A model generated the notes under the pieces. That model saw nothing but the letters and a program-made list of their open reading frames with translations, ran no database searches and was not told the DNA's origin. 19,725 bases of DNA from Tritrichomonas foetus (Eukaryota; Parabasalia; Tritrichomonadida; Tritrichomonadidae): assembly GCA_001839685.1 (NCBI GenBank), contig MLAK01001099.1:1-19725 (forward strand). The letters are read 5' to 3'. Below, one piece after another: positions 1 to 8,341 of this stretch (its first letter is position 1; the number at the start of each line of letters is the position of its first letter). The position numbers and the translations under genes were made by a program.

Positions 1-12
1 TTCATTCATGCA

Positions 13-125
13 TTAAGGAGTGGTAAATGGTACTAGTCAAAAATTTTTAGGGGAATTTTGTGGCGAACGATAGGTGAGACGTGAAATTTCTCATTTTTGG
101 GGTGGGTACCATTTCCACTCCTTAA
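13..125. mobile_element. 113-bp MITE-like inverted-repeat element
   Basis: The ends are inverted repeats. Positions 13-33 begin TTAAGGAGTGG and continue to TGGTAC; positions 106-125 read the same on the other strand, apart from one missing T (about 20 of 21 match). The interior is about 70 bp and has no coding capacity. Both ends carry TTAA, which could be a 4-bp TTAA target duplication (piggyBac style) or a TA duplication inside longer termini (Tc1/mariner style); the sequence does not decide. The element lies where the hAT-like reading frame on the minus strand is interrupted. No second copy is seen in this window. Confidence 0.7.
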
Positions 126-844
126 TATAACTACTTGCCCAATAGCTTCTCCAGTACAATGGTACACATCTAAGGGAACCTGAGCCAGTGTCGCTTGCTG
201 AAATCTATGTCGATGAAGAAATTGAGCTGTGATTCAAATATATTTGCTCGATTGGGAATCAGTCCATGCATCTTTTAGAATCGCTTTTGATGAAGTTTTG
301 ACATGGCTGATGATGCTTCCTGCGAATAATGATACAGTTTGACGACAAGATAGATCACAGATTTTTCTGAGATATTTATTTTCTATCAGGGAAAACCCAA
401 GAGAGTGAAGGAGAATGTATTCCACAATACATTGATTAATATTCGTGGAGAGTTCTTTATCTTGGATTATTTTGATGTCCTTGTGCTGGATATTATCCTG
501 GATAATATCTGAGATGTTGTCTACATTTTCACCTGGCATTTTGCCAATATCTTTCTTCAGAAGTCTCTTCGCATTATGTATTGTCCCTCCCAATGAAAAC
601 CACTTATGGCATTTTACACAAAAAGCTGCTTTAGTATAAGTGTAATGAAGTAAGTCATCTTCATCTTGATGTAATTGATAAAGGGGAATCCACATAAATC
701 GGAAATCTGGTTCTTTAAAGCATCTCCATCCGACAATTTTTTTTTGTGATGGAAAATCTGAGTGAATGAAATATCATATGGTAGCTCATCTGGTGATATA
801 TCAATTCCAAAATGACTCTCAAAACTAGGCGCTCTTCTTGCCAT
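126..844 (-). pseudogene. BED-finger hAT-like transposase fossil, N-terminal part
   Basis: The start at 844 opens MARRAPSFESHF. A minus-strand TCACTT initiator-like motif (856-861) lies about 15 nt upstream. The N-terminal part has a BED-like zinc-finger layout: W..F, then a CVKC pair in AFCVKCHKWF, then GGTIHNAKRLL, where His/Asn replace the usual HxxxH spacing. Further on, LKDAWTDSQSSKY and CTGEAIGQVV resemble the hAT catalytic-domain signatures (DxWT, then H/C-TGE). The frame is broken. A run of nine A residues (forward-strand T at 737-745) shifts the frame, and one more A would join the two parts. A TGA at 234-236 interrupts the frame where a Cys-like codon would fit, and the MITE at 13-125 ends it. 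This is family recognition from motifs only; the rest of the gene would lie beyond the window. The homopolymer shift could also be a sequencing error. Confidence 0.65.
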
Positions 845-1026
845 TAAAAAGAATGAAGTGAAAATAATGATACTATTTCAAAAGTTTCTTGATATTGAGA
901 TTTTTAAGTATCATCGGTTTTAATTTTTCTTGTACGTTTTGGATTTTCTTTTATGAAATTAAAAATTAAAACTCTTAGTCACGTTTCATTTCATATGTCT
1001 GTTGTAATGAAGGCGCAATAAAAAAA
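845..1026. other. Intergenic, divergent between hAT fossil and unknown fossil
   Basis: This AT-rich spacer contains minus-strand initiator-like TCACTT (856-861) for the hAT fossil. On the plus strand, TCATTT (986-991) lies about 36 nt before the ATG at 1027. Nothing else is recognised. Confidence 0.4.
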
Positions 1027-1464
1027 ATGCCATCGAAACCATGTCCCTCTTTTCATTGCACATGTTGTTGGAAGAAAATAAGAAGGATATATAAGAATCG
1101 ACTTACAATGAATCTGAAGAAATGGTACAATGCATTAGAAATGGAATTCGGTATTTTAAGAACATACGATTCGTCGGCAAAGAACATTCATTGAACATGC
1201 TGTCGATTGTTTCTTGAATAGTGGATATATGATTGGATTATTGTGCACTAATATTATCCAAATTGTATTAGATTTTGCACATGATGTACCAACTGACTAT
1301 CGGAAATTGATGTTAATACATTTTCTTGTGGGAAGAAATGTATCACGATGGCTGATATTGATTTGGAAATCGTTCAGGAAGGCATGAACGAAAAAGAAGA
1401 TATTTTCTCATTGTTAACAGCAAAAAATTTACATTATTCACAGTCAACATATCAATTTCGTTAA
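1027..1464 (+). pseudogene. Unidentified frameshifted ORF remnant
   Basis: Three protein-like segments on the plus strand lie end to end in two frames. The first is a 55-codon ORF at 1027-1194, starting MPSKPCPSFHCTCCWKK. The second, one frame over, is at about 1160-1295 (IEHAVDCFLNSGYMIGLL, FAHDVPTD). The third is back in the first frame at about 1297-1464 (MADIDLEIVQEGMNEKED). The segments adjoin without a gap and have acidic or Cys-rich composition unlike the flanking AT-rich sequence, which is why I read them as one decayed gene. No family is recognised. The alternative is chance short ORFs. A TCATTT motif at 986-991 could be an old initiator. Confidence 0.4.
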
Positions 1465-1845
1465 ATTTTTTTTTAAAAAAATAAACTTTACGGTAAGTTA
1501 CTAATATTAATAAAATGATAATCTTTTTGTGATAAAAGTAATTGACCTGGTCATTTATCATCATCGGGCACCGAATCGAATTCCTTCACCCACATTGTTT
1601 CGATTCGAATTTGTCTCCTGTATATAGTTCCAAGTATTTTCCAGGTTCGGACAACTCTTAACAATAAGCCATCCGCCCTTCGATACCGAAAAATTGATTA
1701 TATTTAAATCTGATGCAACGCTTAGAGGTTCTTTTTTTGAAAGGATAAAGCATATTTTTTTTTAGGAACAACGGTACCGACATCAAAATAATCAAAGTCT
1801 TATTTTGTTCGATTTGATAATAATAAAAAAAAACTACTATCTCTT

Positions 1846-1846
<1 letters not shown>

Positions 1847-1889
<43 letters not shown>
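1847..1889 (+). repeat. Poly(A) tract, 43 nt
   Basis: There are 43 uninterrupted A residues. This could be the tail of a retroposed transcript, simple homopolymer expansion, or assembly padding. I see no clear target-site duplication around it and no recognisable coding sequence immediately upstream. Confidence 0.9.
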
Positions 1890-1891
<2 letters not shown>

Positions 1892-2107
1892 ATCCTTTAT
1901 CAAAGCGCTTCGCGCTGCTTCAGTTTGTCTGCCCTATATGTGCTATCGTTATGTATCTAGCATATATAGAGGTATTATGTCATGTCACATGTCTGGGTGT
2001 TAAGGTAAATATAATTGACCATATTTTTCTACATAAAGACGATTCTGACACTTTAATGGCCAATTAATTGGCTATAGTATATATAAAAGTCACTTTTACG
2101 GTAACAG

Positions 2108-2184
2108 CCTTTGACGACCAAATAGCCCGTCACTTTTGATCAAAAAGAATGGCACTTTTGACGACAAAATAACGTGTCATTTGA
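2108..2184 (+). repeat. Degenerate direct repeat, unit about 30 bp
   Basis: A block reading CCTTTGACGACCAAATAGC with CGTCACTTTTGA at its end (2108-2139) recurs as CTTTTGACGACAAAATAACG with TGTCATTTGA at its end (about 2155-2184). A shorter echo, GTCACTTTTACGG, sits just upstream (about 2090). Its function is unknown. Confidence 0.6.
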
Positions 2185-2297
2185 CCTTTGCTTCTAAAGC
2201 TGCTATTCGTTGTAACAAAGAAAATTACGAAATCAAATGAAGATAAGAATGAAATTAAAGCAATTGTCTTCCATGTATCATCAATGTATTATATATA

Positions 2298-3583
2298 GGG
2301 TGTCCGGTAATGTGATGTCACTAAGTATAATAAAGTCATTTCTAATAAGTCATTTTTTATTGATAAGTATTTCAAAATATGTAGTCTCCATTGGCATCAA
2401 TAACTTTTTTCAGTCTATTTTGCCATTCTGCAAAAACTGAAAACAAAGTTTCCGATGGAATTTCATTGAAAATTTGGACTATTGTTTGAATCAAATGGCT
2501 TGGTGATTCAAAAACAATTCCTTTAACTTTTTCTTTAATAGTTCCAAATAAAAAAAAGTCGCTAGGCGCCAAATCAGGTGAATATGCCGGATGTGGAACT
2601 GATTCTAGTGAGTTTTCATTTATATATTTTTTGACAATTTTTGCCACATGAGGCTTTGCATTGTCATAATGAACAAATAATTTTTTATAATTATTCGAGT
2701 TTTTAAACTCAACAATTTTTGACATAATGGCTGTAATATAATATGCAGCATTAAACTTTTCATTTGGCGGCAAAACATCAATATGAATTATCCCATGAGG
2801 GTTCCAAAATACAGTCACCATAAATTTAGTGATCTGAAACCCTGGATTTTGAATAGTTGGGATTACTGAGTTTTCAGGAATCCATTGTGTATTGAAATCA
2901 GTCTTGGAATAAAACCAAGACTCATCTCCTGTTATTAAAAAGGTGAAATTAGTTTTTTGTTCTGCATTCAAAATTTTAAGAAGTTTTTTTGCCAATAAAA
3001 CTCTATTGGCCTTTTGATTTTCTGTTAGAATATGTGGCACCCATCGAAGATGCACATGTTTATACATTAATTTTGATGTTAAACGATCATAAATTGTCGA
3101 TTTTGGTTCACCTAAAACATTAGCAATATATCGACACGATGAATGTGGAAATTCGGTTAAAACATCTAAAATTTTCCAGTCAAGAATATCATAACTTTGG
3201 CACTTTTTCTCTTTTTTCACAGGCTGTGTGTTTTGACTTCTGTTCAGTTCTGCCATGACTCGGTAGATTTGTCTTTGAGACAAACATTTTTCTTTCAAGA
3301 CACTCTTCATTTCTTCATATATTTCTTTGCCCCTTTTTCCTTCAAGCTGCAGAAAAGTTATGATTGAATGTTGATCAATCATTTTTTAATAAACGTGCAT
3401 CGTGTACGTTTATAAATTATTCTTTTTTTTTATGAAAAAGATTCTTTATCTCTATTTTCAGTCAAGAGAAAAAAAAATTGTTTTCAAAATTTTTATGTTA
3501 ACATTGCATAGTTTATTATTTATAAATATAATGTATTGATTTCACTTCTAATGTGGGTAGTGACATCACGCCTCCGGACACCC
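2298..3583 (-). mobile_element. Complete mariner-family DNA transposon, 1286 bp
   Basis: Terminal inverted repeats lie at 2298-2323 and 3558-3583. The outer 10 nt are GGGTGTCCGG and the inner 12 nt GTGATGTCACTA, identical at both ends. The four bases between differ completely (TAAT versus AGGC read outward-in). The insertion is flanked by TA (2296-2297 and 3584-3585), the standard mariner target duplication. The length and single internal ORF fit an autonomous mariner. Confidence 0.95.
2372..3382 (-). CDS. Mariner transposase, intact
   Basis: This 336-residue enzyme should cut and paste its own element by binding the TIRs and joining to TA sites. The N-terminal half has paired-type helix-turn-helix character (residues about 1-110, with SQRQIYRVMAELNR and the RYIANVLGEPKSTIYDRL helix pair). 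The mariner linker signature WVPHILTENQK is at about 114-124. The catalytic triad is D153 (TGDESWFY), D240 (HYDNAKPH) and D275 (SPDLAPSDFFLFG). Exactly 34 residues lie between the last two, so this is DD34D. The length is typical for the family and there are no stops or frameshifts, so the copy may be young or active. No host promoter is evident; the ATG lies about 175 bp inside the right TIR. Confidence 0.96.
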   Translation of the reverse strand: MIDQHSIITFLQLEGKRGKEIYEEMKSVLKEKCLSQRQIYRVMAELNRSQNTQPVKKEKKCQSYDILDWKILDVLTEFPHSSCRYIANVLGEPKSTIYDRLTSKLMYKHVHLRWVPHILTENQKANRVLLAKKLLKILNAEQKTNFTFLITGDESWFYSKTDFNTQWIPENSVIPTIQNPGFQITKFMVTVFWNPHGIIHIDVLPPNEKFNAAYYITAIMSKIVEFKNSNNYKKLFVHYDNAKPHVAKIVKKYINENSLESVPHPAYSPDLAPSDFFLFGTIKEKVKGIVFESPSHLIQTIVQIFNEIPSETLFSVFAEWQNRLKKVIDANGDYIF

Positions 3584-4054
3584 TATAATATATCATCAAT
3601 GTATTGCCCCAAAGTGCCATAGATTTACCCAATTCATTTTGACAAGATATGGTTATATTAAAGGGAAAGCTTTTGTAAATTGTCATATGAGTGCTATTTA
3701 ATATAAAAATGTGTGGTTAAAAGTTGATCATATCATTCATAAAAAGAACGCTATATGAAGTCGTGATGACGAAGAAGAAATGGAGAAGGAGGGAAAACCT
3801 AACAAGTTAATGAGCCAAAAGTGATAATAGAAATGATAAGTTTCAGATAGTTGATATTGCACATTTGATTACGCATCTTAAGTTAATAAGCGAAATGAAG
3901 GTAACAAACTGTTGATATTGCACATTTAATGGTTTATATTCATTATATAATTAATGCTTAATTCAAAGTATTAATTATATAATAATTAAAATATAAATGA
4001 TTTGAAAAATATTACGATATATTGAAAAACGATTTGGTTGACTTTGCAAATACT
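3584..4054. other. Non-coding stretch between mariner and pogo-like fossil
   Basis: The sequence is AT-rich with no supported gene. It contains a degenerate repeat at about 3830-3927, in which GTTGATATTGCACATTT occurs at 3850-3866 and 3911-3927, each preceded by a GAAATGA-containing segment (spacing 61 nt). Confidence 0.6.
3830..3927 (+). repeat. Two-copy degenerate repeat, period about 61 bp
   Basis: The 17-mer GTTGATATTGCACATTT is exact at 3850-3866 and 3911-3927. The 20-30 nt before each copy are also related (GAAATGA...AA). Confidence 0.7.
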
Positions 4055-5396
4055 TTAATCTTTTTCGCCGAACACTGAAGCCAAAATGATATAGTCTTCG
4101 TCGCTCCCTTCCTCGTTTGGATCTTCATCGCTCTCTTCTCCGAGTTCATCCTCTTCCAACATTCCTGGGATTGATGTCCAAGCATCAATGATGACGTGGC
4201 CCTGAACTGATTTCAGTGCTTTAGCAAACTGCCGAACAGCTTCTCCTAAAGACCATGTTCGTTTCGACTATTTATTTTTTTCTTGAGTTCCCATTCTTTT
4301 TACAAAATTGCTTTAATGATTCCAAACACTCTTCTGTCAAGGGGTTGGAACAATGAAATTCCATTTCCGGGAACAAAAACAAGCTTAATATTAAGAGCAC
4401 TTGCATGCTGCTTGACTTGGTGATCTCTATGGGAGCTATATACATCCCATACCAACACGATTGGTGTAGTACCAAACTGTGCTCTTATCCAGTCAAGATA
4501 TTTAATAATTATTGCTTCAGTTGACCAACCACTTGGGGAGCCCCATGTGACAATATCAATTTCATACTCCCGAGAGTTCCCGAAATTGGCATCACCTCTT
4601 CGGAGGAAAATTGGTTCTAGTGTTTCCCCTGAATACAAAACTGTCGTGATTGCAGTGAAACCTTCCTTGTTGTCTTCTTCGGCGTAGAGCGAGACTGATT
4701 CTGCGTCTTTATTCGCCACTGTTAACCTGGGGGCATTCGTTGAGGCTTTATATTCCTCCAACACACGTGGAAGAGCAGTGACTGTGACACCTCCTGTAAG
4801 GTGAGGCAATTTATTAAAGCATCTACAATGAGAGGAACTGCTTGTTGACTGCATAAAACCTTGAAACGCTTCTTGGTTTGCAGCATTGTTTCATCGAAAT
4901 TTAGAATCAAAGATGGATCCCTATGAATTAAAGTCTTGGATTTCACAAAAAATTCCGCTGTTTTGTCATAGCTGCAATAAATTCTTCTCGAAAGTTCTAA
5001 AGATTGGGGACCTACCACTTTAATCCCTAGGCTCTCTGCGAATTGTTTAAGCCATTCTTTGCAAGGGAGCTCTGGAGGAGTGAAATGACCTTGTAACTTG
5101 GGATTGTTCATAGCTTCAAGTAAATATACAGCCTTTTCATGACGTTTTCCGTGAAGCTCACAGGCGAGATTCCTTGCAGCGCCTGTGCTTATGCAACTTA
5201 TGTTATTAGCCTCTTCTAAAATAATTTGTGCGAAAACCTGTGCATCATATTCGTTTAAATATGGGTGACGGCCACCATCGCAGCCTGGTTCCCATCTTAA
5301 TAAAGAAACTGATCTAGTGATGCAAAGTTTGAAAAAGTTAGTTTTTAATGAAAAAGTTCCATTGTAAACATGAGCATTTGTGACTTTTAAGAAAAT
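4055..5396 (-). pseudogene. Pogo/Tigger-like DD35D transposase fossil
   Basis: An open frame runs from 5396 (after a TGA) with no early ATG. It gives segments such as FFKLCITRSVSLLRWEPG, GRHPYLNEYDAQVFAQ (CENP-B/pogo-type DNA-binding region) and KEWLKQFAESLGIKVV, then the first catalytic Asp in LILNFDETMLQ. Near 4810-4820 the frame shifts by one base and continues as KLPHLTGGVTVTALPRV, then VLVWDVYSSHRD (second Asp) and FQPLDRRVFGIIKA (third Asp); 35 residues separate the last two. A TAA follows at about 4300. A third frame then resumes as SLGEAVRQFAKALKSVQG, ending in a strongly acidic tail at the TAA at 4055-4057. The body is visibly GC-richer than its surroundings. At least two shifts mean it cannot make the full protein. 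No TIRs were found. Confidence 0.8.
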
Positions 5397-5465
5397 TCAA
5401 TAGACCGGTCTTTGATTATTCAATATGGTCTTTGGTTTTTTCGGTCACTATATGGATACCTCACA

Positions 5466-5903
5466 AAAAAATATTCCTGGTGAAATAATTTCATAAGGTC
5501 AAAAATTATTTCGGAAATATACATTGATCTAATATTAAAATATATCAATATTAGGAGGAAAAGTTCTTTATACTATTTATTAAGAATGAAAGAGTGCCTA
5601 ATATCATATATCATCAAGTATCCATCAAGATATTTCCTCTTAACTAAATAAGACAAATTGAATGTGAAAAATCGATAAAAAATTAAATAAACGTATTGTT
5701 TTCAAATTTGAATAGACAATAGAAAAAGTTAATTCCCTAAAAATTTTGATTCAAGAAATAAAGCTAATATCCTGAATATCTTGCAGCTATATATAAATAT
5801 GAAACATAGACATTGGACACTATCATTTGTGCAAAGCCAAAAATTTGGCATTTTTCTTAATAGGATACTATGATCATTCTTTAAAAAATATTCCTGGTGA
5901 AAT
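5466..5903 (+). repeat. 21-bp dispersed direct repeat pair
   Basis: A block of six A residues followed by TATTCCTGGTGAAAT is identical at 5466-5486 and 5883-5903, 417 bp apart. The similarity stops on both sides. A 21-mer match with a mixed-base core is unlikely by chance in so short a region. Confidence 0.8.
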
Positions 5904-6079
5904 ATATTTAACCATGGCTCCTCTCAAAAAATACAGAATTTGAATGAGAATCTATTTCTCGGGAATTCCGAGACAGATTTTTATATAACTTCATTGATTA
6001 TATTAGACACATTGCCTATAATAACATATTCTAATTTCATAAAGATTCATCGGTGAAGGGTCTGTTCGCACACTTCTAA

Positions 6080-6215
6080 TTAATAAAAAAGAATTTGCAA
6101 AATTGAATTTATAAAAAAGAATTAATAAAGAAGAATTTATAAAAAAGAATTGTTAAAGATGAATATATACAGTAGAATTCACCAAAATACATTGACAAAA
6201 TAGAATTTACAACAA
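6080..6215 (+). repeat. Degenerate AT-rich repeat (GAATTTATAAAAAA-like)
   Basis: Units such as GAATTTATAAAAAA, GAATTAATAAAGAA and GAATTTATAAAAAA follow one another with irregular spacing, then fade toward 6215. It is probably slippage-born low-complexity sequence. Confidence 0.5.
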
Positions 6216-8041
6216 AGTTTTTTTTACCATTTTGTTTAACAAAAATAATAATAATAATAAAAAAGAGAGAAATAAATGAGACAAGTGATTAGAAATTCAT
6301 AAAGGTTGTGTAAATGAACAAAATACATATTTATTACGAATTTTCACATTGCATCGAAAGCGGATCGTTCTTGGGAAAAAACAGATGCATTTCTTTGAGC
6401 CAGTTTGATAGACCAAAGAAATACATTATTTCGTTTCACTGTGCAATGAGGAAACAAAGACTGGCTCAACCTAATATACTAGACAAGAATTCATTGCACA
6501 ATTTCAACACATGTTCAAGATACAGTTGTAAAATTTAACTAGATTGATGTTTGTCTATGGTTAATATTCTTTCTGCTGCATATGACTGCGAGCATCAAAA
6601 AGATAGATTTTATTAACGATCATTGAACTCAAGAAAGGATGCAAACTTATATATAAATCAATAAAGGATCATCTTCATGTTTTTCTGATGCAACAATGAC
6701 AAATATATCTGTTCGAAGAGTGTTGCTCTTGGATCAGTCTAATATACTATCAGTTTTTGCAGAACCAACCTTTTGAATGAAAAGGTGAGTCGATTTAATC
6801 ATATTTTTAGAATACTATCAGTTATTCATTTGATATTCAAAAAATGAGACAATTGAAATTCCAACTAGCTCCTTTTGAGAAAATCATGAATAGCTTGTCG
6901 GTATATATAGAAATTTTGACTCATGAATGATAAGTCAAAGAAATTCCTTTTTACTGAACCTTTGTACAAGATTTAATTGCATTTTTTTTACAGCCCTCAA
7001 CGCGAATTATCTAAAATAGCTTCATAAGACGAATAAACTTTAAACTTGAATAAAAACAATGTGTATCGTAATGCATAAGTAATTTTAAATTAAAATGATT
7101 TTATTATTGTGTTAAAATATTATTAGTTGCACCTTTCCTTTATATTTTTATAATATATGTTGAAAACGCAAATAACAAATATATTTCATTGGTATTAATA
7201 AACAATATTTTGAGAATGATAGCTTATCATTGATGATTTCCTGAATACTTTGAATTTATTGTTAACCCGATTATGACTCCTTCTAGCTGATGTAACTACA
7301 TGTAATAATTATTAAAAAATTTATTATTGGTGCTTTCGAAATCACTGTTGATCGTCTTATTGATATTTCTTCAAACAAATGTAGACAGAATTTTATTAGC
7401 TGAGGTTCTTTTGCATCAAGTTCAAAAATTGCAGTTCATAAATTACAGTACCAAATTGAAGCGATGACTTATGTTGGTTCATGAACATTTGGGGTTCAGA
7501 AGTCATTCCTTTCCACATAAATATTAGCGTACATGATGTAAATAGCTCTGGAATAGCATTATGTCGGCTTCATATTGCGCATTCTATATCACCTGACACA
7601 CTTTCAATTGCCTTAATTATTCCAGATCTTAATTATTGTGAATTGCTTGGAAAACAAATTATGCAAAGAGGTTTCATCATTTTTTTGTTTAGTTTTGAAT
7701 TAACTCAATATATAGATTTCATAGTGTCCATTTTAGAAAGTGGAGCCTAGATTGAATACGATTCAGCTATATTCCAAGAAAATTCATTTGGTGACTTAAA
7801 TTCTCAGACGAGAAAAGAGCAATTTCTTGTTATATTTCTCGCAAAAAAGGAATAAGTGAGCCAAAATCCTAAAAAACAAAAATACCAACAAAAATTATTA
7901 ATTCTACAGAACAACATCAAACATTTACAATGAGGTTTTCACAGTCCAATAATTTCTATAAAACTTTGAGGAGATCGGATTCCAAAGAAGATGATTCAAA
8001 TTAGCTTATTCATTCTTGTAAAACATCGTATTTTATGAAAC

Positions 8042-8159
8042 ATTATATTCAAGATAAACATAATATTCAAAATAAACATAATATTCAAGATAAACATAAT
8101 ATTCAGGAGTAACACAATATTCAAGATAAACATAATATTTAAGATAAACATAATATTCA
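8042..8159 (+). repeat. 18-bp minisatellite, about 6.5 copies
   Basis: The unit is ATAATATTCAAGATAAAC. Copies begin at 8042, 8060, 8078, 8096, 8114, 8132 and a partial one at 8150, with 0-5 differences each; the 8096 copy is the most diverged. Because 18 is a multiple of three, the minus strand stays open as a YLEYYV repeat peptide. There is no sign that it is a gene. Confidence 0.95.
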
Positions 8160-8341
8160 TTCCTTTCATATATTAGTTTGTGTTTATTAATTTCCTCCGT
8201 TCTTAAATATATCATTTCGGTTTCTTCACTAATATTGTGTATTTTTCATATCGATATAAATAATTCACATCAAAAATACCATTTTAAAAGATTCAAAGAA
8301 TACAGTCATAACTATGTAACTATATAGTTTCTGATTGAATG

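Larger units (their letters stand above)
1465..2297. other. Non-coding AT-rich stretch left of the mariner
   Basis: No credible gene is seen. It contains a 9-bp hairpin (CGAATCGAA at 1572-1580 pairing with 1599-1607), the 43-nt poly(A) run at 1847-1889, a short GC hairpin AGCGC-TTC-GCGCT (1904-1916), a 14-bp palindrome GCCAATTAATTGGC (2059-2072), and a degenerate direct repeat at 2108-2184. The minus-strand ORF across the poly(A) (1658-1903) is a poly-Phe artefact. Confidence 0.6.
2276..3605. repeat. 15-bp direct repeats flanking the mariner
   Basis: TATCATCAATGTATT occurs at 2276-2290, just outside the left TIR, and again at 3591-3605, just outside the right TIR. If the element and one TA are removed mentally, the two copies sit 27 nt apart. 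The simplest reading is that the transposon landed in a short pre-existing tandem duplication rather than that it made a 15-bp target duplication. Confidence 0.85.
5397..8041. other. Gene desert, low-complexity AT-rich
   Basis: About 2.6 kb with no convincing gene. It holds a 10-bp palindrome AGACCGGTCT (5402-5411), two copies of a 21-bp repeat (5466-5486, 5883-5903), a small hairpin GCCAAAAATTTGGC (5836-5849), a minisatellite-like GAATTTATAAAAAA-rich block (about 6080-6215), an AAT trinucleotide run (about 6244-6260), and a 10-bp inverted repeat TTGAGCCAGT / ACTGGCTCAA (6395-6404, 6460-6469). Two plus-strand ORFs, 74 codons at 6314 and 89 codons at 7481, lack initiator motifs and family signatures. 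I treat them as chance or remnants of decayed genes. Confidence 0.5.

Noticed and set aside
1572..1607. Possible tRNA or small RNA hairpin
   Set aside because: The 9-bp stem is real, but no cloverleaf, T-loop consensus or other RNA signature could be found around it.
1658..1903. 81-codon minus-strand ORF
   Set aside because: Most of it is a poly-Phe run from the poly(A) tract.
2276..3605. 15-bp target-site duplication by the mariner
   Set aside because: Mariner elements duplicate TA only; the 15-mers are outside that TA at unequal distances, so a pre-existing duplication fits better.
6314..6538. 74-codon plus-strand ORF
   Set aside because: No initiator motif, no recognised family and AT-rich composition; not distinguishable from chance.
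7481..7750. 89-codon plus-strand ORF
   Set aside because: No initiator motif and no family match; possibly part of a decayed gene, but I could not support it.
8033..8215. 60-codon minus-strand ORF
   Set aside because: It is the translation of the 18-bp minisatellite, whose period is a multiple of three; no gene signs.
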